A DNA stretch of 64,000 nucleotides, taken from contig NC_065874.1 of assembly GCF_933775445.1 (NCBI RefSeq), positions 22,514,501 through 22,578,500 on the forward strand. Direction: 5' to 3'. Made by a program: the position numbers and the translations under genes. Numbering within the stretch: position 1 is the first letter of the stretch; each line of letters begins with the position of its first letter. The DNA comes from Argentina anserina (Eukaryota; Streptophyta; Magnoliopsida; Rosales; Rosaceae). Below, in pieces: positions 23,377-34,967 of the stretch. A model generated the notes under the pieces. That model was given only the letters and a program-made list of their open reading frames with translations, had not been told where the DNA came from and ran no database searches.

Positions 23377-24508
23377 TGATGAATGCTCGATTACTTGACA
23401 TCAATATTTAACCTTGAACACATCATTAGTAGTATAAAGCAAGAGGGTATCGTTCACAAACCGGGGATCCAGCCAGGGCTTAGGATCACAACACTTAACA
23501 CGAATTCATAAAAATATAAAAAGTTGATATAAGTTTTCGGATTGAAATATAAAAACAGTAAGTAAAATCTAAGCTAATATATACATGTGATCAACCAACC
23601 AACACATAAACAATCACCAAAACAATTCATACAAGAGAAATCAAAACAAGCTCTATGACTATCTTAAGAATCATGCCGAGACCATATATTGAGCAACTAA
23701 GGATGGATCATGCAATTAGGGTTCTAAGCAGTAACCTAAACACATAGACACTTAACACATTCGATCACTACCAAGCAGCCATAATCGAAATCTAACATGT
23801 TCATCTTTATCATGTAATTCCAAAGCCATGCACATTGAATTCATCAAGTATGTCACTTACTTAACCAACAACCATGCAATTTCGAATTCACATATAAAAG
23901 AATAAACATGTTCTTAGCATAAGTCTTTAATCCAAAACCTAAATATCATGCTACAAGCATAGTCATAACACTTAGAAATCGAAATTAATCAAGAATGAAA
24001 CTCGGCAGAAACCAAAACAGAAACTTCATAAAACCAAAATATAATTTCGAATCCTTTATATAAATTGAATCAAGTAGCTATTTCATAGAAAAAATTGAAA
24101 CAAGATTACTCTACACAAATCGCAAGCTCATCCAAGAACAAGAACAAAACCAAAACCGAATTTAACAAAGAGTGAATCATGGTTACACTTTATAAATCAA
24201 GCAATCCACAAGTGTAGCCGAGACTTCTATGGATGAAACATTCTTCACAAGCGTGCTTGAAGGCTATTGATTGGTGAGGAATGATGGAATCGGTTTTAGG
24301 ATTTCTTTGAAGGGTGAAGGATGAATTCGGCAGAGCTATGACTTGTGTTTGTGTGTAAGGTTGATGATGATCTGAATGGAGAGGCCGAGCCTCTATATAT
24401 AGGAGTCTAGGAAGCCATCTTGCCGTCCCATAAGGAGATAGAAACTAATTGGGAAACTGAAATCTCTTTGTTATGGATTTGATTCATGTGCTCCATATCC
24501 AACTTGAT
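23377..24508 (-). repeat. Athila 5' LTR, truncated at its outer end
   Basis: The text begins TGATGAATGCTCGATTACTT and follows the 3' LTR with about 12 mismatches (mostly transitions, no sizeable indels). Similarity stops abruptly after CATATCCAACTTGATG. The missing outer 415 bp include the LTR start, so a deletion or rearrangement removed the element edge and its target duplication. Confidence 0.9.
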
Positions 24509-25437
24509 GGCAGACCAAGAATTCCTTCAATAGAAATGCGGTGAACATAATTTTGGTATTGTGACTTACTCAATAATTTTGGAGGATCTCTTGGGTATCT
24601 TGCATGAGTATGTGGAATCAAATTTGTACAGGTCCCACAATAAAATGGGAAATAATTCCACTATTTTCATTCCTTATAGGGGACTTGGTATTGATTCTCA
24701 TTCCTTGGTAAATCAAACTAAATTCCAAAATTAACATCAAAATTTCAAACTATCTCATACAAAAATCTTATGACTTTCATGGGTAATTTTGTAACCAACT
24801 TCATTTCTATTATGATTCCTATTGTTTCATTCTTTGACCAAGTAAACAAATGAATATGAATGATTCTTGAACTCTCTTATTCATTCTCTTTCCCATTCTT
24901 TATCTTTCTCATTCCTTATCAATCTCATTCAAGTTTAGTAAATGAAGAGAAAATACGTTAAATTGGCATGGCGATGAGCCTCCTAACTTGACTAAGTTCC
25001 AAACCCAAAAAAAAACTCTTGCCCATTCAAAATTAATTTTTAGGTTCCGCCACTGAGTGGATAAGTTATGTTTCTTTATTCTCAAGATTATTCAGGAATA
25101 TAAAAAAAATAGTGATTGTATTGGCGACTTTTTACTTACTGTAATTGAAGATGTTTAACCGTCTAATGTTCAATATAATGTCACTGACAATGCAGCAAAA
25201 TGTGAATATGCTGACATAATAGCTAATTATGGTGACACCCTAAATGGTACGCATTATGGGATGCTATCTCTGAATTCCTAATCTTATCCTATAGACGTGA
25301 CCTTACTTTTGGGCCTATATTTATATGCATGTAGGAACAACTAAACCCCATCTTGACTGGGTTTAAGTTATGTTTTCGGTTACATGGTTTCCTATGTGCT
25401 TGTAATTGAGATGTTCATGACAGTGTTGTAGCTACAA
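24509..25437. other. Non-coding stretch with an outward hAT-like end
   Basis: No gene was recognised. GGTTCCGCCACTG near 25042-25054 is the reverse complement of the CAGTGGCGGAACC-type end shared by common plant hAT-like MITEs, but no partner end on the left was found. The rest is AT-rich spacer. Confidence 0.4.
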
Positions 25438-25910
25438 ATCGAGCACTTAATTTTTTTTAAATAACAATTACAATATTAATATCTACTAAGAATAATTAGA
25501 AAAAATATTCAATAGCATATAATGTTAATCAAACATTTCATCACCATTAATATATGTGAAAAAAAATTGGGTTTATTTGTTGAGAAAAGAATGAATTAAG
25601 GGTTGGGGAGTTCTATTTGAACCTTCAAAATAATTGTGTATACCTCCAATGTTTCTCTATTTCTATTTGATTTTTTTACTCATATAAAAAGACTGATGAG
25701 GATGAATTGGTAAATATAGAAAACAATTTATGTTTTTACCTTGCTTTATCTCTTTCATTTTTACGTACAACTATATATGATTGACTTTTTTTAAACTCGT
25801 TAATCAAATGAAACTATGAAATTCAACTAGTTATGAAACAATATGTACGACACACAATCGTAGTTTTATAACCATAAACCTGAGTGGGGCATGTGACCCA
25901 TTGGGTCTCA
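25420..25910. repeat. Diverged repeat, copy A (keeps empty MULE site)
   Basis: Copy A shares its left part with copy B (about 26386-26600), for example the runs AATCAAACATTTCATCACCAT and TTATTTGTTGAGAAAAGAAT. It also shares its right part with 27844-27890 (GTGACCCATTGGGTCTCAA). The middle parts do not match. Copy A has an uninterrupted ATAACCATAAACCTGAG at about 25868-25884, where copy B carries the MULE insertion. Confidence 0.75.
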
Positions 25911-26196
25911 ATGTGCCTCCACCCTTGGTGGAAATGGTGGAAGACTTCTTCAGAATGTAAGTATATATCCTAACCCAGCCTTTGATTACGTTTGTCTTTT
26001 GTCCCTAGCTATATATTTTGTTACCTATATTTACAGGATGTTTGGACCTAAAATCATCGATCATGTCAAAATGAAGCTCGGAGAGTATCATGGGTTCCTC
26101 TTCATGATTAGGCCACGACACGTCAACCGCATTCTTGGGTACAAGGCTCCTACAAGAGGTTTCGACTTCATCATCACAGCCAGTCCATATGGGTGA
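25885..26196 (+). pseudogene. Unrecognised spliced-looking gene fragment
   Basis: A first piece reads DPLGLNVPPPLVEMVEDFFR and stops at a good donor (AAT/GTAAGTATAT near 25956). A good acceptor follows (TATATTTACAG near 26037) and then MFGPKIIDHVKMKLGEYHGF, continuing as HVNRILGYKAPTRGFDFIIT and SPYG to TGA at 26194-26196. Codon composition looks protein-like, but I do not recognise the family. It has no evident start and is flanked by repeats, so a gene fragment captured by a transposon is possible. Treat function as unknown. Confidence 0.4.
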
Positions 26197-26761
26197 AGCC
26201 GCATCGCGTTCGCCGCCACGGTTGGTAAACCCTATATCAAGCAGGATATATATGAATAAGGCGAAAGACGACATATATATTATTGTGTATACTTTGTACC
26301 TCCTACTCTCCTGAGCTAAAAGGCAATGAAGGTTATCAAGGATAAAGCTACAGGGTATCTGTTTACTACGTGATGCAAGGCTTCAGTGGCGGAGCCAAAA
26401 ATTGAGTTTTAGTGGAACACTTAATTGTTTTAATAACAATTCAATATTAATATCTAATAAGATTAATTAGGAAAAAAATTCAAATAACATATATGATGAT
26501 AATCAAACATTTCATCACCATATTGCTATGTGAAAAAAAATTGTGTTTATTTGTTGAGAAAAGAATGAATTAAGGATTCCTAGAAGTAATTTCTATTGAA
26601 AAACAAAAAAAAGAACCCAGAAAATAAAAAGATATAAATACTGTAATATTATAACTTTGCCATCAAAATCAATCAAACTTAGACCAACCAAAGGATAAGG
26701 AATGCCTAAGCCACATGGGCATAATGGAAACAATACACAACTGGAGTTATATAACCATAAA

Positions 26762-27843
26762 GAGTAAAAATTCAAAATGATACATGAAGTATCGTGAAAG
26801 GTATTTTTTGGTACCTACGAATTTTTGTTACCGGAAATGCTACTTGAATTATTGCACCATTACCCAATATGGTACATCCGTCAGTTTCTCCGTTAAATTG
26901 ATGATATGACATGTATTTATAGTTTTTATTTACCAAATATAGTAAAACCTCGTTAAATAATATCCGATTAACCTCGCTAAAATAAAACTTTTTTCGGTCA
27001 CAACTCGGAGTCAGCGTGCTAAATTAATAATTCACTAAATTTATAAGATAATAGAAATTTGAAAATTTATTTAGCTAGACCCCATCAAATATATAAATTA
27101 TTAGTGTCATAATTTATATAATAAATTTTAAATTTATGAGGATTTTATTAAAAAATAATTAATATAATCATCATCAAACAATATAATATTTTGAACAATG
27201 TAATACATACAAAAATAGTATATCTAATAAGGTATACATAATAAATTAAACAATGTAAGTAAAAAAAATTTTTCTTTGACAAAATGAAACAAAATATTTA
27301 TTATACCTTGATAAATTAATAAGTTATAAATTAATAGATTATTAATTTATTAATATATTAATATATCGCTAAATTAATAAATTTAATCAGTCTAATTTAT
27401 AGAGGTTTTACTGTAAGTAATAAGAAAAACAATTATTGTAAAATTAATTTTTTATTATTGCTAAACAAATATATATACTAAAACTTGTGTTATGTTTTGT
27501 GATACAAGAGTTGATTTTGCTCTTTAAATTACAAATTTCATAAAAAATATTGTAAAGAAATTTACAAATAATATAGGTATGATTTATCAAGTCCAACAAT
27601 TTTTCAATCAATTTAGTGAATTTGTGAGAATTTTGGAGGAAAAGAGATAGGAAAAAACATTGTGTATAGATCATTTTGTCCTTCTAAATACATGACACGT
27701 CATCAATTTAATGGAGAAACTAATGGAGGTATCATATTGGGTAACAGTGCAATAGTTCAGGTACCATTTCAGGTAACAAAAATTCGTAAGTACCAAAAAA
27801 ATACATTTCACGATACTTCATGTATCATTTTGTGTTTTTACTC
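26762..27843. mobile_element. Non-autonomous Mutator-like (MULE) TIR element, 1,082 bp
   Basis: The ends are long inverted repeats of about 150 bp. The left begins GAGTAAAAATTCAAAATGAT and includes GGTATTTTTTGGTACC; the right end, reverse-complemented, begins GAGTAAAAACACAAAATGAT with the same internal words. Flanking 26753-26761 and 27844-27852 are identical 9-bp target duplications AACCATAAA. A 9-bp duplication with long TIRs is diagnostic of Mutator-like elements. There is no transposase frame, so it is non-autonomous. The interior is very AT-rich and holds a nested MITE. Confidence 0.88.
26940..27413. mobile_element. Nested Emigrant-like (Tc1/mariner-pogo) MITE
   Basis: The ends are TAGTAAAACCTCG on the left and AGAGGTTTTACTG on the right, flanked by TA (26938-26939 and 27414-27415). 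The CAGTAAAACCTC-type terminal repeat with TA duplication is that of Emigrant-like plant MITEs. The element is 474 bp and AT-rich, with TAAATTAATA words throughout and no protein. It lies wholly inside the MULE. Confidence 0.7.
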
Positions 27844-27903
27844 AACCATAAACCTAAGTTGGGCACGTGACCCATTGGGTCTCAAGTTCATGTTTCCTAT
27901 TTA

Positions 27904-28454
27904 GTTTGACACAAGAAGGGGTTGTGTAAAAGCCCTTTTCTTGTGTCCAAGACTAGGAGACGCAGAACCCCCCCTAAACCCTTTGTTCCTTTCATTTATG
28001 CTTTAGTTTATATTCTCTGCTTATTTATCTTTTGTTTTGATGTTATTCAAATATAAAACTAAGGATTCATCCTATATCACTTCGATTTGAATTGAAAAAA
28101 CAAATAAAAGGTAAGAAAAATCAAATAGTCTTCTTCACAATATACACATCACGACCAGTATAAGGAATTTCCGAAATCCGAAAAAAGAAACAAAAAAAAT
28201 TGAAAAATGAAGTTTGTTTTTGGTTTTTTTTTTGTCAGTGTATTATTCATTTGTTCTTCTTAGGGGCTTTGGTTTGGTCCTCCTTTTTTGTTTTTCTGAT
28301 TTTTTATTTTACGAGAGGGAGGTTAAACAATTGTAAACAATATTTAAGGTAAAGTAATAAATATTACAGTCATGTAAATGTAAAAGTAAAAACTGGTTGC
28401 GTATTCAAAGATCTCGAAGCAAAAATCAAAGAAAGAGAAATAGAGAGGAACGAA
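27904..28454 (+). promoter_or_regulatory. SEC62 upstream region
   Basis: This holds the 5' flank and probable promoter of SEC62, bounded on the left by the MULE-bearing repeat. It is AT-rich, with a poly-C run near 27969 and poly-T tracts near 28230. No unambiguous TATA box or transcription start can be assigned. The MULE ends only about 600 bp upstream of the start codon. Confidence 0.4.
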
Positions 28455-31400
28455 ATGAAGAAAACAGGAGGGGCCGAAAAGAAAAGGGTCCGAAGGTCCT
28501 CCGCTTCTGTTCAAAACGGCGGCCGTGATTCCGCCTCCGATACCCCTCCCAGGGTTCGTCTCTCTTTCCCTTATCCCTGATCTAATCCCTCCCCACTTCC
28601 AATTTCTATCTCTGCAATCTTTAGTTTCTCGCTATTTCTGAATCTTGTGCTGTGCAAAGTTTTAATTTTTAATTTTATTTTGGGTAAATTTGAACTACTT
28701 TGCTGTGCTACATTCGACGAAATCCACCGTTTTTACTGTTGGGTTCTTCAATTTACTGCAGGTTGTGAGTTTTTGCCTGTAAAGTTTCTCACTTTTTTTC
28801 TTGTCTGTGAAAGCTGGACTGCGATCCCCAATTTTTGTTTCACCTATTGTAGCAAAAAAACTTGGGTACCCAGCAGAGGAGGACATCATTATAGACCAAA
28901 CATTGAAGCAATTCCCGACTTTTATAAATGATAATACCTAGTGCTATGTTAGCAGTTAAACAAAGATAGATGGGAGTGCACTGCTCCCAAGTTTTAGGAA
29001 GAGAAACTCCTAAAAGGGGTGTTTTTAGTTGATCAGTCCCCTATCTGTTCTATAAATTTTTTAGCAAATTTTAGAGGACTGTATATATTTGGTATCTGAT
29101 TTTTTTCCATCCAGTAGGTTATGAAGACTTATTGTTAGAGAGGATAGCAATTAGAAGATCGATTCGGTCTTGTAACAATATGAGTCCTTAAACTGTAAAA
29201 TACTATGAACTGTATGTTTTTATATTTCTTTGGCCAACCATGTGAACTAGTTTAACGTGTCATTGTAATTTGAGTGGAAAATCTGTAGATTATAAATGTT
29301 GGATAGTACGTGATTATATTTCTAAGGGATGTTGTTGTGGTCTTCATTATTATATTTTTATTTTAATTTTATATTCTAGTATGAATCTGGATAAAAATGC
29401 AAACATGAGCTTCTAGGTGATCAGATCTCTAGGTATTTTGCATTGCAGACTTGGACCTACATAGTCAGGCTTCAGTTGCAATTTAGTTTTCCTAGTCTGG
29501 ATGGGTGTCTATGCATCTTGATACCTTTCTCTCTGTCCTTTATTTATCCCAAGTTTGGGTAATTGGTGGTGCCAATGCTCCTATTTTTTTTTTGAAGTAT
29601 ATTTTTTTTCAGGTTTGATGAAATTTCTGTTTGCAATATTTTGAGTAGATATTCTGTGTTCTGCAAACTGGTTCAGAGCCCGCTTATATTGTCTTTGTTT
29701 TCTGATTGCCACATGTTTCTCTTTCAGAAACAAGCAGCCAAGCAGGATGAATTCCAGTTGTTTGCAGAGAAGGTGAGAGACCATAAGGATTTGGAGTCTA
29801 GGTGGGCTGTTCTACAGGAGACACGGGTAGAATATTTCAGAGGGAAAGATTTTGTAAGCTTTTTGAGAAATCATCCGGAGCTCAAAGACGTTTTAGATTC
29901 CGATAGGAGTTTAGAAGCTGAAGATATTGCCAATATGTTACTGAGAAAGAATCTTTTAGTGCGGTGTGATCGTGTTGTAAAAACTGTACGTCCTGGGAAG
30001 AAAAAGTTGTCTACATGGCCTGCACATTTGGAGATTTTTTCAGTAAGTCAACCTTTTATTTTATAGCACCAAAATTTTTTGGCTTTGGACTTAGAGCTTG
30101 AACTTCTCGTTTCTCTTTTCATGTGTGTTATAGATTTCTACTACTATATTTATCATTTTGAAATTCTGCAGTCATCATGACACTGGTAATTGTGGACCCA
30201 TGTATGATACACCACTAGATTAGACAAAGCTTTGTTTTGCTACCAGTTAAAGTGACCGGTTGGGCCTTTTCCGTTCCAGTATCTACATGTCTGCCTCATC
30301 TCATAAACTTCATGTTTCGAACTTGCACATTCACTTTGTAATTGTGCTCATTCTGTGATATTCAACTACCTCCCTGGTCATGCTGTGATATTCTTAGCAC
30401 TTGTTTGCTGCGATACTTTTGAGGGTCATGTTTAAAAAAGTGCACATTAACTTTGTACTTGTGTTCATGCTATGATATCCAGTTACCTCTTTTTTTCTTT
30501 TCTTTTTTCTGCGCCGCAAAATAAATAGGGGATGGAAGAGAATGGTGACTTCAGAAGTGCTGTTAGAGTAGCTGCTGTCTATGGCAACATATATCCTGCT
30601 TTAGGTATTCAGAAGTGGGGTGGGCGAGAGTCATTTTGAGAGCCAATGTTTTGTCCTAGCTGTTATCAATCATCCCGGTAACTTCTATTGCAACATTCTC
30701 GACCACTCTTATTTTTTGAGTTGGAATTTTGGGTTTCCAAGAAATTTGTGACCTGGAGGTGGAGGAGTTTATAAGATTAATGCTATGAGCCTTATATTTT
30801 GTTATATCCAGTTCATACAGGGAGACTGTATGACAGCAGGTGGATGTGGTGGTAATCTTCTAAATCTTTTATAGGCATTTAGGACAGCAGATTTCTTTCT
30901 TTCTGAAACACCTGTAACTTTTGAAAGCCAAATACCTTCAGATGCATGGGTGCATGGTTGGACGTTGCTGATGGGAGGGTGAATGGCAGGGTCAACACTG
31001 TCTCATGGTTTAGAGAAGCAACTTCCAACCCTCACACTGGTGAATGACATGTAGGAATAATGCTTAGAGAATGGACCTTTAGCTGCTTCACTGCCCATAT
31101 TTTATTTCTGTGGTTGTGGTTCTGAGAGGAAATTCTGTGATCCCTGCCACACTGAGTTGGAGTAAGAAAACGGGTATGGCTTCTTGGGGGCCTAGAGAGA
31201 ACAGTGGGCCTCATAATGTGAAAGAGAGGGCATCATTATGAGCTTATACTTCTGAGGAATTTAGGGATTAACATCTTTCTTCTGTTATTCTTAACTGGCA
31301 AGCAGGTGTAATAAGCCCCTAACTATGAATAGTTGAGCTGCTTAGACTCTAGTCTTAGCTGCCGTCATTAGCTTTTAAAGCAGGCTCCTTGTCTGCAATT

Positions 31401-34175
31401 TTCTATTTTGCTTTTCTTTCTAATAAAAAGCTGTTTTTTTAAATGTATAATAATAATAATACTGTGAATGAAAGGGGATGTATCACATTTAGGATAGAAC
31501 TCTTTCCTGAATTTCTCCATTCATCATTGTTTTTCTGTATTGGTGCTGCTGTGGTCTAGAGTTTTGTTGTTGTTGGTTTTTTTTTTTAACATTGTGAGTT
31601 GGTTTTATCTGGTTTTGTTTAGTTATCTGTTTGTTTGTCACTTTCCTTTTATCCCTTCTCCCTGTTTTTGTAATCTTTCCTATTCAAGGAAAGTGATGTT
31701 CCTCAGAGAAGAAAGAATGTGGGTGTGGTTTCTACTTTGTTGTTGGATCAATATACATATGATTAATGTGTTCTTATGCTATATCTTTTATTTTTTTTTG
31801 AATGTTTTTTTTTGGGTTATGTGTGTACTTTTAAGCACATTTCATGCTGTTCTAATACTTTGCTATTGTGAACAGATGGAATAATTTGGTGTACCATTTA
31901 AAGTTTAATACTGTACTATAGAAATCTTGCATTTTTGTGGCTAGTAGCTCTCCTTCATGTATGTACCATGCTTATTAATTCTTTGACTGCTTTAGCAGGA
32001 GCAAGGATTTTCTGAGAATGATGCCTTCTTTGCATGGACTTTTGTTAAACGACGGCCTCTTTGGCAGACACTTCTCTCATTTTTCTGGCCTGTTGTGACA
32101 TTGGCAATTTGCTTGTTTCCTGTTTATCCCCATCGGTGCAAGCTACTAATACTCTACTCGTGTCTCGGGGTCCTGCTGCTTTTCCTTTCTCTACTTCTTT
32201 GTAAGTGCCAATACTCTTATTTGCCCAGCATCTTCATGATCTTAAATTTCTGCGACATTTTGTTGATTTATAGTCATCTGGTGGTTAGTTTAAAAATTAC
32301 GTTCCTACCTTTTCATCCCATTCAAAAAGTTGGTAGTTGTCAATTATGCTTGGTGCACTATTGTGTTTAGCAACTATACTGTACTTCATGACTTGAAACA
32401 TTGACTGCATTCGATTATTGTATGAGGTTGCTTTATTTGTCTGTGAAAGCCGATTTTACTGGAGTTGGTGGCTTGTATGTAAAATCTCTTTGCATTCAAT
32501 GAAAAGTTAGGTGTCAGTAGGTTTAACCCTGTCTGGGTTAACCTATGTATTTGGTTTCTCATTATGAAAAGTAACAACTATGCTATTAGTTTGTTGTTGC
32601 CTTAAAATTGCTGTTGCCTTCAAGGGGTTCAGTCTGAACCAGACATAACTTTCTGTATCTTTCTTGGGTATCTGGTTTTTCTATTTCGTGGTGAAATGTG
32701 TTCTATCTAACCAAGGATATAGAAGGTATAGTCACTTTTTTGTTTATTAGCTATAATGTGGGAGGGAGATTGGAAAAGCAGGATAAGTAAATGGTCTTAG
32801 CTGCCTCTACTGGTCCAAGTCTACGTTTGAAGGCATTGTAATTCTAATAACATTTTTAGCAATTTAGCTTTGTCCTTTATAAGGCCACTTGTTGGGATGT
32901 TAGGTAATTTAGGGCCCACTAATAATCCCGAGTTTGTCAGAATACGTTAAGATCACGGTTGTTGCTAATTAGACAGGCCACCTCTGCTTTCAAATCTTGT
33001 TGCCTTTTTCACTAGTCTTACATACTGATTAGGATGAAGTTATTGTATACAAGACTGGTCAATGACTCTTTTTGGATGATGGGATTGTAACTAGTGTGGT
33101 TGTTTAATCTACAACAAGCACACTTAGCAGTTTGCCTGTGACATCATTGCTCCAATGCCAAGAATATGCATCGTACTACATAGATGTTCTGTACTAGTTA
33201 TCATACCTGGCTGTTTCTCTGATCTTAAATCTTGTTTTTTATTTTATTTATTTTATTTTGTCAAGAGTCCAGATTCACTAATATAAATGATATCGTTCTA
33301 TGAGTGACATTTTCTCTGTCATATTCAATATTCAATATTAAAGAAACATCTTATTTCTAGTTGAGCTATGTTTCACTTGTAAGGGTAATATCAAAATCTT
33401 CTCTGAATTTGCAGTGAGGGGTGCAATATTTGGTGCTCTATACATTATTTTGGGGAAGCGAGTTTGGTTTTTCCCAAACATTCTTGCCGAGGAAGCCACT
33501 TTGAGGGAATTGTTCCGTTTCTGCCCCCAGAAAGATGAGGAGGAGCAACCAAAGTGGACAACGAGGATCTTCTATGCGGTACTTGCGGTGCTGGTCATAT
33601 TGCTGATGAGGCACCATGCCCCTGATGAAGCTGCCAGAGCCAGGTCAGTTGTACACCTAATTTTTTACTCTGGTGGTAAACTCAGCCCGTTCTTGTTTCT
33701 TTGCTGTTAATCATGTTTTAGTCAAATATTATGCTTCAAGCGAGATAGTGGCAAAAACAAGTCGAGATTTAGAAAATGGCTACTAATGTGAAAGAGGTGG
33801 CAGATTTGGAATAGAATTATCAGTCTTTCTCTTGAGTTATTGGAAATTGCCCTTTGCTTTTGGTGCTGGATGACTCGCCTTTTGGTATTGCCAACATACT
33901 AATTTCGTGAGTGTATTGTTCTTTGCAGGTATCAGAAACGTGTATCTAATATAATCGATGATGTTCTTGAGTGGGATCCTAGATTGGCGCTTTCTGGAAT
34001 GATGGAGAAGCAGCCTTTGTTTAATGAGACAGAGGCAAGCAATGCTACTGACGAAGAGGTGACACCACCGGATGGGGTGGGTGCAAAAACTATCATAGAG
34101 CAGGATGAGGAAATCCTAGATGTTAGTGATGAAAACCTAGACAACAGTGATGAACAAACACATGATCATATATGA
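28455..34175 (+). CDS. SEC62: SEC62 translocation protein, complete
   Basis: Five exons: 28455-28553, 29728-30042, 31999-32200, 33415-33643 and 33929-34175. Introns are GT..AG, phases close, and the total is 1,092 nt or 363 residues, near the 365 of Arabidopsis SEC62. The N-terminus is basic (MKKTGGAEKKRVRRSS). A conserved cytosolic domain follows (FRGKDFVSFLRNHPELKDVL), then VKRRPLWQTLLSFFWPV leading into hydrophobic segments at about 157-175, 182-206 and 258-274. Motifs ILLGKRVWFFPNILAEEATL-like text and YQKRVSNIIDDVLEWDPRLA are diagnostic. The tail is acidic. Known: SEC62 is an ER membrane protein working with SEC61/SEC63 in post-translational import and ER-phagy. The ATG is the first in a GA-rich leader. 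Introns 2 and 3 are long (about 2.0 and 1.2 kb), AT-rich and without recognisable insertions. Confidence 0.94.
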
Positions 34176-34967
34176 TTATAAAGTATGCAATACCTAAAAA
34201 AGACGTTGCACTTCTTTACCCTTTTTCCTTTAAATTGGAGTGTAAAACAATATGTAACAGACAATAAAGCAGTTAGTTATAAAGTGTGGTCTTTTTATTG
34301 GATACATTAATGTCCCTTACAAACATATTTTTTGTTAGTGGACTCTTTTACTAGAGGTAATCAACATATTTTTATTAGTAAGAGGAAATTGCGGCAACAT
34401 TACCGGAGGTTTGAGAGATCAAGGGAGTATAACGTTTTGATCTTCGTAACCTGGAGAGTTGTATGTAGTAATCCCCTGCAAAAGAATATCACGGTGACTT
34501 GTGCTATCTAATTTGAATGCAGACTGCTTCATTACCAGTTTCGACATCTGATAGAAACTCTTGTAATGTAACAGAACGCACAGCCTAGATAGATTATGCC
34601 GCAATCTTATGGATGAGATGTTAGAAAGTATTTCAATCTTTCTGTTTTTTTCGCTCTGCACTCATCCTCACAACAACCGAGGACTCATGTTAGTTGTATC
34701 CCAAAAGTAAATTCTTAGTTAAGGGAGTTCTTATTCTTTTAGATTGTAAAACAAACAATCTCTAACAGTAAGATTTCCTACTGCAACTAAAAGAATACAA
34801 CAAGGAAATTTCTTGAAAAAATAAGGATCTCGTTACTATACCATATCGTTTGCCAGTAAGAATTGGAGGGTAACAATGTTTATCGTAAATGGGCAGTCTT
34901 TTTTTTTTTGAGGGGCACCCAGAGGTACATGGGCAGTCTCTCCAATACAGATACTTGCCACTGTATT
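34176..34967. other. Convergent spacer between SEC62 and ATP23
   Basis: 3' UTR sequences of the two tail-to-tail genes. AATAAA occurs at about 34262, a plausible SEC62 polyadenylation signal about 90 bp after the stop. No further gene was recognised. Confidence 0.5.

Larger units (their letters stand above)
13714..24508 (-). mobile_element. Athila-type Ty3/gypsy LTR retrotransposon, young but inactivated
   Basis: Two long direct repeats (13714-15260 and 23377-24508) flank a 5.56-kb gag-pol frame on the minus strand. In element order from the right: truncated 5' LTR, perfect tRNA-Asp primer site, leader, gag, protease, RT, RNase H, integrase, a long non-coding tail, polypurine-like tract and 3' LTR. 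The tRNA-Asp primer and the RT text ([31 protein letters not shown]) place it in the Athila branch of the Tat/Athila group. The 5' LTR lacks about 415 bp at its outer end, so no target-site duplication can be tested. By hand count the LTRs differ at about 12 of 1,132 positions. No envelope-like frame was found. Confidence 0.93.
26386..27890. repeat. Diverged repeat, copy B (interrupted by the MULE)
   Basis: It starts with CAGTGGCGGAGCC, the end motif common to plant hAT-like MITEs; copy A has a decayed CAGTGTTGTAGC at the same place. The left 190 bp and the last 45 bp match copy A. The MULE at 26762-27843 sits inside the right-hand part. No right-hand terminal repeat was found for the family. 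Confidence 0.65.

Noticed and set aside
30530..30640. Extra SEC62 exon (GMEENGDFRSAVRVAAVYG)
   Set aside because: An AG precedes it, but the exon 2 to exon 3 join at 30042/31999 already gives the conserved LEIFSEQGFSENDAFF text in phase, and inclusion would add unsupported residues.
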